Part shown: positions 1-7,890 of the stretch, in pieces | How the letters are laid out: every line of letters starts with the position of its first letter | Numbering within the stretch: the first letter of the stretch is position 1 | Assembly: GCF_027922185.1 (NCBI RefSeq) | Contig: NZ_BSFE01000003.1 | Location: 248,001 to 312,000, forward strand | Direction: 5' to 3' | DNA length: 64,000 nucleotides | Source: Maricaulis virginensis | GTDB taxonomy: Bacteria > Pseudomonadota > Alphaproteobacteria > Caulobacterales > Maricaulaceae | Position numbers and translations under genes: made by a program | The notes under the pieces: generated by a model | The model's input: the letters and a program-made list of their open reading frames with translations, nothing else | The model's database searches: none | Told to the model about the DNA's origin: nothing

Positions 1-473
1 CGCTGATCCGCCGTGGCGAGCGCATCAAGGCGGCCTCGTCGAAGGACGAACTCGATATCGCCAAGCTGGACAGCCTGGTGACCAAGGCGTTCGGCCGTCC
101 GCCGATCGCCGGTTACTGGGACAGTCTTGTGATCGACCAGGCCTTCGTGACCGACAGCTATCGGGCCGCGGCCCTCACCACCCGGCTGGACGACTGGATC
201 TATCTGGACAAGTTCGCCGTGCTCGACGACGCGCGCGGTGAGGGCCTGGGCCGGGCCGTCTGGCACCGCCTGGTCGAGTACGCGCCGCGCCTGATCTGGC
301 GGTCGCGCACCAGCAATCCGGTCAACGGTTTCTATTTCGACGAATGCGATGGCGCAGTGCGCCGCGATGAATGGACCGTGTTCTGGCGCGGCGAGGATGT
401 CAGCCTGACCGGGATCGATGCCGTGGTCGAGAAAGCCTTCTCCCTGCCGCCCACGCTCGAGGCACCGAAATGA
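1..473 (+). CDS. argB: Bifunctional N-acetylglutamate synthase/kinase, C-terminal part
   Basis: This is the 3' end of a gene whose start lies before the window; codons begin at position 3. The visible 156 residues match the C-terminal DUF619/GNAT domain of vertebrate-type N-acetylglutamate synthase. They include an aromatic stretch YLDKFAVLDDARGEGLGRAVW, where GEGLG is the acetyl-CoA loop, and a final WRSRTSNPVNGFYF block. In Maricaulis and Xanthomonadales this domain is fused to acetylglutamate kinase, so the protein makes and phosphorylates N-acetylglutamate in arginine synthesis. The kinase half is not in the window, so the fusion is inferred from family knowledge and from the open frame continuing to the window edge. 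The stop overlaps the argC start (ATGA), indicating one operon. Confidence 0.85.
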   Translation, partial: LIRRGERIKAASSKDELDIAKLDSLVTKAFGRPPIAGYWDSLVIDQAFVTDSYRAAALTTRLDDWIYLDKFAVLDDARGEGLGRAVWHRLVEYAPRLIWRSRTSNPVNGFYFDECDGAVRRDEWTVFWRGEDVSLTGIDAVVEKAFSLPPTLEAPK

Positions 474-1399
474 CCGCCCGGATCGGACTGATCGGTGCAC
501 GCGGACATACCGGCCGGGAATTGCTGCGCCTGATCGGCGGCCGCGACGACATGGTTCTGGCCTATGCCGGTTCGCGCGAGTTTGCCGGCAAGCCCGTGGC
601 CGACATGGCGCCGGAAATCGGCGGCGATCTCGCATTCGAGGCGCTGTCGCCGGAGGATGTCGGCGCGCGGCCCGTCGATGCCGTGATCCTGGCGCTGCCG
701 AACGGGGCCGCGGCGCCGTTTGTCGCGGCCATTCCGGCCGGAACCGTGATTGTCGACCTGTCGGCCGACTACCGGTTTGACGACAGCTGGGTCTACGGCC
801 TGCCGGAAATCCACGGCCGTGAGGCGATCCGCCATGCCCGCCGCATTGCCAATCCGGGGTGCTATGCCACCGCCGGCCAGCTGGCTATCGCGCCGCTGCG
901 CGGCCGCCTGGCCGGTCCGGCGCATGTGTTCGGCGTCTCGGGCTATTCCGGCGCCGGCACGACGCCATCGCGCAAGAATGACCCGGATGCATTGGCCGAC
1001 AATCTGATGCCCTATGCCCTGATGGGGCATATCCATGAGGGCGAGATGAGCCGGCATCTCGGCGAGAGCGTCCGCTTCACGCCGCATGTCGCGCAATTCT
1101 TCCGCGGCATCGTGGCGACGGTGCATGTCGAGCTGGCCGAGCCGATGGATCGCGACACGCTGATCGGATGCTTCCGTGACGCCTATGCTGACGAACCGCT
1201 GATCGAGGTCGTCGAGCGCATCCCGGAAGTGCGCGACGGTGCCGGCAATCCCGGCGCGGTGATCGGCGGCTTCGCGGTGGATGAGAGCGGCCGGCGCGCC
1301 GTCATCGTCAGCGCGCTGGACAATCTCCTCAAGGGCGCGGCCACCCAGGCGATGCAGAATCTGACCCTCGCACTGGGGCTGGAAGAGCTGCGCGGCTAG
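470..1399 (+). CDS. argC: N-acetyl-gamma-glutamyl-phosphate reductase
   Basis: A 309-residue cytoplasmic enzyme that reduces N-acetylglutamyl phosphate to the semialdehyde with NADPH, the third arginine step. The N-terminal Rossmann motif reads GLIGARGHTGRELLRLI, and the catalytic cysteine is Cys131 in NPGCYAT. A later HVAQFFRGIVATVHVEL block and the C-terminal LDNLLKGAATQAMQN helix are also family signatures. The start is the ATG at 470, which overlaps the stop of the upstream synthase/kinase. Translational coupling with it is therefore likely, and both act on consecutive intermediates. The gene ends before a pair of inverted hairpins that separates it from the convergent glycosyltransferase. 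Confidence 0.95.
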   Translation: MTARIGLIGARGHTGRELLRLIGGRDDMVLAYAGSREFAGKPVADMAPEIGGDLAFEALSPEDVGARPVDAVILALPNGAAAPFVAAIPAGTVIVDLSADYRFDDSWVYGLPEIHGREAIRHARRIANPGCYATAGQLAIAPLRGRLAGPAHVFGVSGYSGAGTTPSRKNDPDALADNLMPYALMGHIHEGEMSRHLGESVRFTPHVAQFFRGIVATVHVELAEPMDRDTLIGCFRDAYADEPLIEVVERIPEVRDGAGNPGAVIGGFAVDESGRRAVIVSALDNLLKGAATQAMQNLTLALGLEELRG

Positions 1400-1429
1400 C
1401 GGGGACAGGCAGTCCCGGAGGTTTGTCGT

Positions 1430-1585
1430 CCTTCCCCTCGATGGGGAAGGTGGGCCAGCGCATAGCGCTGGCTCGGAAGGGGTGAATCCCGGTGCCGGCT
1501 GTCTGATTGCATAGTCGCGAAGACCTCGCCGCCACCCCATCCACCACGCCTTCGGCGCGGTCCCCCTTCCCCATCAAGGGGAAGG
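1430..1585. repeat. Inverted pair of REP-like palindromic units
   Basis: Two diverged copies of one palindromic unit lie in opposite orientation. The outer hairpins are at 1430-1450 and 1565-1585, each with arms CCTTCCCC/GGGGAAGG. The second, reverse complemented, matches the first at 20 of 21 positions. Each unit has a second inner hairpin (CCAGCG/CGCTGG at about 1454-1471) followed by a GGAAGGGGTG or GGATGGGGTG tail. The whole therefore resembles a BIME-type inverted REP pair between the convergent argC and glycosyltransferase ends. It could act as a bidirectional terminator or mRNA stabiliser. Similar dispersed units are common in alphaproteobacteria, but copy number here is untested. Confidence 0.7.
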
Positions 1586-1593
1586 ACGGGGCC

Positions 1594-3168
1594 TTACCCG
1601 TCGTCGTTGGAGTATCCGCGCACGACGCCGGCTTCCGCGTCGATCGCCTGCCAGCGGTCTTCATACGCAGCATCGCGCTCGACCCGGACATGTCCTTCGG
1701 CCCGCCAGAGGGTGAAGTCGCGCGTGCGGCCGCCGTCGAGCGGAATGGCCAGTTCGCCCACGCTTTCGAAAGTCCGGAAGTCCTCCCGCAGGCGCGGCAC
1801 TTCCAGCGGCCTGTGGGAGACGATCAGCACGGGGCCGTCGATCGTCTCCGGCAGCGGCCAGATATCCTCGGCATGGTTCACGGGACCGGAATAGCGCAGC
1901 CACATGCGCATCTCCGTCTGCAGCGAAGGCGCATAGCGCTGGGTCTGGTGGAAGACATTGCGGTCGTCGAACACGATGAAGGCATAGTCGTCCGCGGCGG
2001 CGGCTTCGGCGATGGCGGCGGCGGTTTCCGGCCAGGCGCGGATACGCTTGGTCGCGTTGTCGAGGCCGGCCATCTCCACCAGAGCCGGGCTGGCGGCCAT
2101 CACGGCAAAGCCGATACCGACAACACTGTGCAGGGCGATTGAGCCGATCAGCACGGCGCGGCGCCAGGCGGGTCCGTTCAGAAGGAAGAGTGTGACCAGG
2201 AGCGTTGCGGCCACATAGGCACCGGCCGCCCAGTTGGCATGGGCCCGACTGATGAAAGCCTGGATCGAGACGGCGAGGATCGCGGGCAGGATGAAGGCGG
2301 CGAGCAGGCGGCGTTCGGGTGCGATGTTGCGAAGCTTCAGTGCGCCGGCGATCAGCAGGCCGATCAGCACCGGAAACAGGACGGGGCCGAAGACAGCGAT
2401 CTGCTCGACAAGAAATTCGGCCATTTCGGCGGGATGAAACAGGTCGCCGCCCCAGTTTGCATTGGCCGCCGTGTGCGTGACGGTGGCGAAATCGTTTGCT
2501 GCGTTCCAGGCGAGATTGGGGGCCAGGCAGGCGAGCGCGATGAGTGCGGCGACGGCACCTTTCAGGCCCAGCAGCGCCCGGCGCAACGGTGCGTCGATCA
2601 CGATGCCGATGGCCGTGCCGACGACGAAATAGATCATCGCGTATTTCGACAGGAAGCCGAGGCCGATGGCGAGGCCCAGACCCGCCGCGGAAACCCAGCC
2701 GCCATCCTCACGCAGGCGCAGCAGGGTGTAGAGACCGGCCGACCAGGCACACAGCAGCAGCGCATCGGTCGAGATGACGACGCCGGACAGCCAGATCGAG
2801 GGCAGGGTGAGATAGACGGCCGCGGCCCAGAAGCCGGCCCGGCTGTCCGCCAGTCTTTGTGCGCTTGCGAAGAGGAAGGCCGCCGTTACCGAATGCAGCA
2901 GGGGCGCCGGCAGGCGGACGGCGAAGTCGCTGTCACCGAGAAGGGTCGTCGATGCGGCGATCAGCCAGGCGATCATCGGGGGCTTGGAGAAATATCCCCA
3001 GTCGAACTCGCGGGACCAGATCCAGTACTGGGTCTCGTCTGCGTAGAGCGCAACCGGCGAGATTGCCAATGCCACAAGGCGCATCAACGCGACGCCGATA
3101 ATCAGCCCGATCGTCGCCTGTCGCCAGGGATTCGTCCGTGAAGATTCGGCGAAGGTGGAATCAGTCAT
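1594..3168 (-). CDS. GT39/ArnT-like membrane glycosyltransferase
   Basis: A 524-residue polytopic inner-membrane protein of the GT-C fold (PMT/ArnT/glycosyltransferase family 39). Members move a sugar from a polyprenyl-phosphate donor to protein, lipid A or another acceptor on the periplasmic side. The diagnostic first loop is visible at about residues 42-60: ALYADETQYWIWSREFDWGYFSKPP, with the acidic DE pair used in catalysis. About ten hydrophobic helices follow and then a soluble C-terminal domain. The start is the ATG at 3168, preceded on its strand by GGGACG; the frame is open further upstream but in low-quality sequence. The substrate cannot be told. It is transcribed divergently from the TonB-dependent receptor. 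Confidence 0.85.
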   Translation of the reverse strand: MTDSTFAESSRTNPWRQATIGLIIGVALMRLVALAISPVALYADETQYWIWSREFDWGYFSKPPMIAWLIAASTTLLGDSDFAVRLPAPLLHSVTAAFLFASAQRLADSRAGFWAAAVYLTLPSIWLSGVVISTDALLLCAWSAGLYTLLRLREDGGWVSAAGLGLAIGLGFLSKYAMIYFVVGTAIGIVIDAPLRRALLGLKGAVAALIALACLAPNLAWNAANDFATVTHTAANANWGGDLFHPAEMAEFLVEQIAVFGPVLFPVLIGLLIAGALKLRNIAPERRLLAAFILPAILAVSIQAFISRAHANWAAGAYVAATLLVTLFLLNGPAWRRAVLIGSIALHSVVGIGFAVMAASPALVEMAGLDNATKRIRAWPETAAAIAEAAAADDYAFIVFDDRNVFHQTQRYAPSLQTEMRMWLRYSGPVNHAEDIWPLPETIDGPVLIVSHRPLEVPRLREDFRTFESVGELAIPLDGGRTRDFTLWRAEGHVRVERDAAYEDRWQAIDAEAGVVRGYSNDDG

Positions 3169-3497
3169 TCGGACGTCCCGTTTCCGCTGCTGAAAAGTGT
3201 AACATTTTCGCCGCAGCCTATGCGCTTTTCGCACGGGCCGGTAAAGGGGCGCCGTGGAGAAAATTCCGGGTGCTGGACACGCCGGCATCCCGGATTTTGA
3301 GGTTTTGTGCGGCTGCACACACATATTTTGGGTTTGCTGCGTTGCAGCGACCAATCCGGCGCCAGGGTTAACCCGCCGGGGTGTCACAAAAGCTTCTCAT
3401 ATACGTCTTGGAAAGTTTTCACGCCCGGCGTACGAGGCGCGTGCTTCGTACCCGGGGGCCGTGCCCCCATCTGATCATCCATTGGGGGACATGCTCC
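3169..3497 (+). promoter_or_regulatory. Divergent promoter region and structured receptor leader
   Basis: This 329-bp non-coding stretch separates the GT39 gene from the receptor. It contains a perfect palindrome GGGTTAACCC at 3365-3374. Next come a 9-bp-stem hairpin at 3430-3451 (GTACGAGGC pairing with GCTTCGTAC, one G-T) and a short hairpin at 3454-3468 (GGGGGC/GCCCCC). The receptor Shine-Dalgarno lies in GGGGG at 3484-3488. The CCCCC at 3464-3468 can pair either with the upstream GGGGG or with the Shine-Dalgarno GGGGG, so two mutually exclusive folds are possible. I assign no ligand or promoter boxes. The competing pairings are direct reading; regulation through them is inference. Confidence 0.5.
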
Positions 3498-6400
3498 ATG
3501 TCTTTTATGAAAAAGCTTTCCTATAGCGCGGCGACCATCGCCCTGCTGGCCGCCGCTCCGGCTGCCGTTCACGCCCAGGTGACGTCTGCACAGCTGCGCG
3601 GCACCGTGGTCGACGAAAACGGCGCTCCGGTGTCCGGCGCGTCCGTCACCATCATGCACCTGCCGTCCGGCACCTCCGGCTCGGCCACCACGACCTCGAC
3701 CGGCTCCTTCTTCGAGAGCGGCCTGCGCGTCGGCGGTCCTTACCGCATCTTCGTTTCGGCTCCGGGCTTCCAGGGCGACGTGATCGACGACCTGATGATC
3801 CAGCCGGGCTCGCAGGCTCCGCTGACCATCCGTCTGAGCTCCGCCACGGAAGACGTGATCACGGTCACCGGCCAGGCCATCAACACGCTGGACCTGAACA
3901 ATGGTGTGGGTTCGACCTACTCCGCGCGTGACGTCGCCAACGCCCCGTCGCTGAACCGCGACCTGATCGACACGCTGCGCCTCGACCCGCTGGTTTCCCA
4001 GTCGGGCGAAAGCTTCATGTCGATCGCCGGCCAGTCCCCGCGCTTCAACGCCGTGTCCATCGACGGCTCGCTGCAGCAGGACAATTTCGGCCTGGGTTCG
4101 AACACCTATGCCACCAGCCGTTCGCCGATCAACATCGACATCGTCGAGTCCGCCTCGGTCGTGGCCGCCGACTATTCGGTGACCTCGGGTAACTTCCAGG
4201 GTGGCCTGATCAACGTCGTGACCCGCTCGGGTACGAACGAGTTCGACGGCGCAGCCTTCTATTACCGTGCCGACGAAGACTTCCGCGGCAACGTGACTGA
4301 CGGCGTTCTCGTCCCGTCCGTTCCCTACGAAGAAGAAGAGTACGGCATCTCGATCTCCGGCCCGATCATCGAAGACAAGCTGTTCTTCCTGGTCTCCTAC
4401 GACGAGTATACCGCAGCGACCCCGACCGACCGCTCTGCCACGTACGAAAACGCCGGCATCGACCCGGCCTTCTGGACGACGCTCGCCAGCATGGTGCAGA
4501 ACGAGTACGGTTTTGACATCGGCTCGCGTCCGCTCCAGGAATCCTATCCGTCGACCTCCGAGCGTCTGCTCGCCAAGTTCGACTGGAACATCAACGAGAA
4601 CCACCGCGCCTCGTTCACCTACCAGTCGACCGAAGAACTCGACACCTCGACCTCGGCCTACTCCTACGACACCGCTTTCTACGGCGTGCCGCTGGAAATC
4701 GAGGCGATGACCCTGCAGGTTTACTCTGATTGGTCTGATCGCCTGTCCACCACCCTGCGGATTTCGAACACGGAATTCGTGAAGGGCCAGAATTGTGGCG
4801 CCGGTTCCGACCAGCCGCAGCTCTCCTTCGATGGCTGGACCGTTGCTGAACTCGCCGGCACCCCGCTGGAAGGCCTGGCCACCCAGAACCTGTCCAACAT
4901 CGTCGCAGGCTGCGACATCTACCGTCACGGCAACGAGTATAACGACACCCGCTTCGTCGTGTTCGGTTCTGCCGACTACACCTGGAACGACCACATCTTC
5001 ACGGTTGGCGGCGAGTACGAGCAGTTCGACCTGTTCAACCTCTTCGGTCAGCAGTCGAACGGCGAATTCACCTTCTCCAGCCCGCAGGATCTGATCGACG
5101 GCATCGGTCGCATCGAATACCGCAACGTGACGTCCAACAATGCTGTTGACGGTGCTTCCAGCTGGGGCTTCGACCGCTTCGTGGCTTTCGCCGAAGACAC
5201 TTGGCAGCTGCGTGACGACCTGACGGTCAACTACGGTGTCCGCTACGAGCGTTACAGCCAGGACGACGAGCCGTATGCCGATCCGGTCATCGCCGCCCAG
5301 TACGGCCGTGACACCTCGGCCAACCTGGACGGCAAGGACATCCTGATGCCGCGCGCAGGCTTCCGCTGGGAAGCCCTGGACCGCACGACGGTGTCGGGTG
5401 GCTTCGGCCTGTTCTCGGGCGGCGCCCCGCAGGTCTGGATCTCCAACGCCTTCCAGACGCCGACGGTCTATGCCCGTCTGAACAACGCCTCTGTCACCGA
5501 CCTCACCGTCCCGCAAACCCTGCGTGACCAGGTGGCGGCCCAGAACCCGGTCTCGATCGACATGATCGATCCGAACTTCGAGATCCCGGCCGACTGGCGT
5601 GCGTCCCTGCGTCTGGACCAGAGCTTCGACCTGCGCTTCGGTGGTCTGGACTTCGGCAGCGACTACGTCTTCACGGCGCAGTACCTGTACTCCAAGTCCG
5701 AAAACAGCTTCGCCTGGGACAACCTGGCTCAGCTGGAACTCGGCTACGCCCAGGGTGTGGCTCCGGACGGTCGTACCATCTATGCCGACCTCGACGATCT
5801 GGGTGAAGCCAACCTGACCATGCTGACGAATGTCGACAGCGGCGAAAGCCACGTCTTCACCGTCGGCCTGTCCAAGGAGTACGAGAACGGTCTCGGCTTC
5901 AACGTCAGCTATGCCTACCAGGACGTCCAGTCGGCCCTGTACGACACGTCTTCGCGCGGCATTTCCTCCTGGCGTTCGCAGACCACGTCGGACCGGAACA
6001 ACGTTTCCGCCTCGACCTCGCTCTACCAGGTTGAAGACCGTTTTGTGACGGCCTTCTGGTACGAGCGTGAGTTCTTCGGCGATCTGACGACCCGCTTCGA
6101 CCTGATCGGCGAGTTCACCTCGGGCTCTCCGTACAGCTACACCTTCGACGTGGGTTCCTCGAACCCGCTCTTCGGCCGCGCCGGTCAGGGTGAAAGCCCG
6201 TACGATGCGGACCTGCTGTACATCCCGGAAGCCACCGACGCTCGCGTCGTCTACGCCAGCGGCTTCGATCTGGCAGGCTTCAACGACCTGATCGACGGTG
6301 AAGGTGTGCCCCGCGGTCAGATCTTCGAAGGCAACTCGCTGACCTCGCCGTGGAACCAGCAATGGGACCTGCGTATCCAGCAGGAACTGCCCTTCTTCTC

Positions 6401-6743
6401 GGGTGCTGTTGAGCAGTGGGTCGGTGAGAACCGCCTGAACATGGTCATCGACATCTTCAACGTGGCCAACCTGCTGAACGACGAGTGGGGCACGCAAGTG
6501 AACGGCCCGTCTTACGGCCAGGCCAACATCGTGTCCGCCGATCTGGTGTCCGCTGCCGACGTCGCCATCAATGGCGTCGACGGTGCGACGGCCCTGACGG
6601 GTGATGCGCCGCGCACGGCCTGCCTCTCGGCCGGTGACTGCGTGTACCGCTTCAACTCCTTCAACGGCAGCCGTGCCAATTCCACGGCCAGCCGCGGCAG
6701 CTCGCTGTACTCCATCCGCGTCGGTCTGCGCTACGAGTTCTAA
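3498..6743 (+). CDS. Oar-like TonB-dependent outer-membrane receptor
   Basis: A 1081-residue outer-membrane beta-barrel that imports a substrate using TonB energy. Residues 1-26 form a signal peptide ending AAVHA. Residues about 27-115 are a carboxypeptidase-regulatory-like domain (LRGTVVDENGAPVSGASV). A plug domain follows, with GSTYSARDVANAPSLNRDLI and the FNAVSIDGS segment, and then a long barrel ending in the C-terminal aromatic signature RYEF. This layout is the Oar type (about 1000-1100 residues), often tied to protein or peptide uptake in Caulobacterales; the substrate here is unknown. Codon choice is very restricted, suggesting high expression. The start is the ATG at 3498, placed after GGGGGAC and directly before the signal peptide; the longer frame is not needed. 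Confidence 0.92.
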   Translation: MSFMKKLSYSAATIALLAAAPAAVHAQVTSAQLRGTVVDENGAPVSGASVTIMHLPSGTSGSATTTSTGSFFESGLRVGGPYRIFVSAPGFQGDVIDDLMIQPGSQAPLTIRLSSATEDVITVTGQAINTLDLNNGVGSTYSARDVANAPSLNRDLIDTLRLDPLVSQSGESFMSIAGQSPRFNAVSIDGSLQQDNFGLGSNTYATSRSPINIDIVESASVVAADYSVTSGNFQGGLINVVTRSGTNEFDGAAFYYRADEDFRGNVTDGVLVPSVPYEEEEYGISISGPIIEDKLFFLVSYDEYTAATPTDRSATYENAGIDPAFWTTLASMVQNEYGFDIGSRPLQESYPSTSERLLAKFDWNINENHRASFTYQSTEELDTSTSAYSYDTAFYGVPLEIEAMTLQVYSDWSDRLSTTLRISNTEFVKGQNCGAGSDQPQLSFDGWTVAELAGTPLEGLATQNLSNIVAGCDIYRHGNEYNDTRFVVFGSADYTWNDHIFTVGGEYEQFDLFNLFGQQSNGEFTFSSPQDLIDGIGRIEYRNVTSNNAVDGASSWGFDRFVAFAEDTWQLRDDLTVNYGVRYERYSQDDEPYADPVIAAQYGRDTSANLDGKDILMPRAGFRWEALDRTTVSGGFGLFSGGAPQVWISNAFQTPTVYARLNNASVTDLTVPQTLRDQVAAQNPVSIDMIDPNFEIPADWRASLRLDQSFDLRFGGLDFGSDYVFTAQYLYSKSENSFAWDNLAQLELGYAQGVAPDGRTIYADLDDLGEANLTMLTNVDSGESHVFTVGLSKEYENGLGFNVSYAYQDVQSALYDTSSRGISSWRSQTTSDRNNVSASTSLYQVEDRFVTAFWYEREFFGDLTTRFDLIGEFTSGSPYSYTFDVGSSNPLFGRAGQGESPYDADLLYIPEATDARVVYASGFDLAGFNDLIDGEGVPRGQIFEGNSLTSPWNQQWDLRIQQELPFFSGAVEQWVGENRLNMVIDIFNVANLLNDEWGTQVNGPSYGQANIVSADLVSAADVAINGVDGATALTGDAPRTACLSAGDCVYRFNSFNGSRANSTASRGSSLYSIRVGLRYEF

Positions 6744-6773
6744 GCCAGACTTTCCGGATGACCGGACTTGTGG

Positions 6774-6806
6774 AAGGGCGGCCCTTGTGGCCGCCCTTCT
6801 TCGTTT
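6774..6806 (+). terminator. Rho-independent terminator of the receptor gene
   Basis: A 10-bp perfect stem, AAGGGCGGCC at 6774-6783 pairing with GGCCGCCCTT at 6789-6798, closes a five-base loop and is followed by the T-rich CTTCGTTTT. It lies about 30 bp after the receptor stop and before agmatine deiminase, so it separates the two transcription units. Confidence 0.85.
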
Positions 6807-6849
6807 TGTGTCTCGCGCGCGAGGCCGCGTCATGATAGAGCCGCGGCCC

Positions 6850-7884
6850 ATGACGACCCTGCCTTTCACCCCCGCACTCACCCTGCCGCACGAGACCGCT
6901 CCGGTCCGGCGGATCTTCACCTGCTGGCCGTCTGCGGCCGATCTTTGGGAAGAGGACCTCGAACCGGCCCAGGCCGAGTTCGGCGCCTTTCTCAACGCGC
7001 TCGCCGAACCGTCCGTCCGCGGCGAAACGCTGGATCTGGTCGTGCTCGCGGCGACGGCCCAGGCCGAGGCTTCGGCCCGCCAGGCGATGGGACGCCGCGC
7101 GCGCGTGGTGCGCGAGGCGTTCGGGGATGTCTGGGCACGCGACACCGGTCCCGTCTTCGTCAGGGATCACGGCAAGGACGTTGCCATCCGCTTCCGCTTC
7201 AATGGCTGGGGCGGCAAGTACGAACTGCCCGGCGACGACACGGTCGGCGGTGCGATCGCCCGCCTCGCGGATGCGCCCGAGCGTCATGTCGATCTGGTCG
7301 CCGAGGGCGGTGCGCTGGAGTTCGACGGCGACGGCACGCTGATCACGACGCGGCAATGCCTGCTCAATCCGAACCGCAATCCCGGCCTGACCGAGGCGCA
7401 GGTCGAGGATGTGCTCAAGCAGACTTTCGGCGTGCGCAAGGTGTTGTGGATCGATGAGGGCCTGGTGGCCGATCACACCGACGGACATATCGACAATATC
7501 GTCCGATTTGCCCGGCCGGGCGTCGTGATCTGCCAGGCGCCATCGGGCGAGGACGATCCGCAGACGGCGGTGCTGTCGTCGATCGCGCGGCAGCTCTCGC
7601 GCATGACCGACGCCAAGGGCCGGCGGCTGAAAGTCTACACCATCCCCTCGCCGGGACGGGTGGATCTGGGCGATGGCGAGATCGTGCCCGCCAGCCACAT
7701 GAACTGGGTGATCGGACCGCGCAATGTCGTCGTGCCGACCTATGGCACGGCCAGTGCCGCTGCAGCCGTTGCAGCACTGCGTCCGCTGTTTCCGCATCAC
7801 ACCGTTGTCGGATCGTCAGCGCGTGCCATACTTTCGGGCGGAGGGGCTTTCCATTGTGTCACATGCCATCAGCCCGGAGTGTGA
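6850..7884 (+). CDS. aguA: Agmatine deiminase
   Basis: A 344-residue cytoplasmic enzyme of the peptidylarginine-deiminase fold. It hydrolyses agmatine to N-carbamoylputrescine and ammonia. Visible signatures are WARDTGPVFV, NGWGGKY, the EGGALEFDG block, DHTDGHIDN with its catalytic His/Asp, and the C-terminal GGGAFHC whose Cys336 is the expected nucleophile. The final residues read CVTCHQPGV, where most homologues have a Gln-Gln ending. The ATG at 6832 is an in-frame alternative start (350 residues); neither start has a strong ribosome site. The product is the substrate of the amidase encoded two genes downstream, making a two-step agmatine-to-putrescine route. Confidence 0.92.
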   Translation: MTTLPFTPALTLPHETAPVRRIFTCWPSAADLWEEDLEPAQAEFGAFLNALAEPSVRGETLDLVVLAATAQAEASARQAMGRRARVVREAFGDVWARDTGPVFVRDHGKDVAIRFRFNGWGGKYELPGDDTVGGAIARLADAPERHVDLVAEGGALEFDGDGTLITTRQCLLNPNRNPGLTEAQVEDVLKQTFGVRKVLWIDEGLVADHTDGHIDNIVRFARPGVVICQAPSGEDDPQTAVLSSIARQLSRMTDAKGRRLKVYTIPSPGRVDLGDGEIVPASHMNWVIGPRNVVVPTYGTASAAAAVAALRPLFPHHTVVGSSARAILSGGGAFHCVTCHQPGV

Positions 7885-7890
7885 GGATTG

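Noticed and set aside
3365..3374. GGGTTAACCC as a CtrA site
   Set aside because: Only one TTAA is present at the needed spacing; the TTAA-N7-TTAA pattern is missing, so I note it only as a palindrome.
3384..7145. Very long open frame antisense to the TonB-dependent receptor (over 1200 codons)
   Set aside because: It mirrors the strict codon use of the receptor gene in high-GC DNA. The antisense product is a Val/Arg/Gly-rich string with no domain, and the receptor frame is unmistakable.
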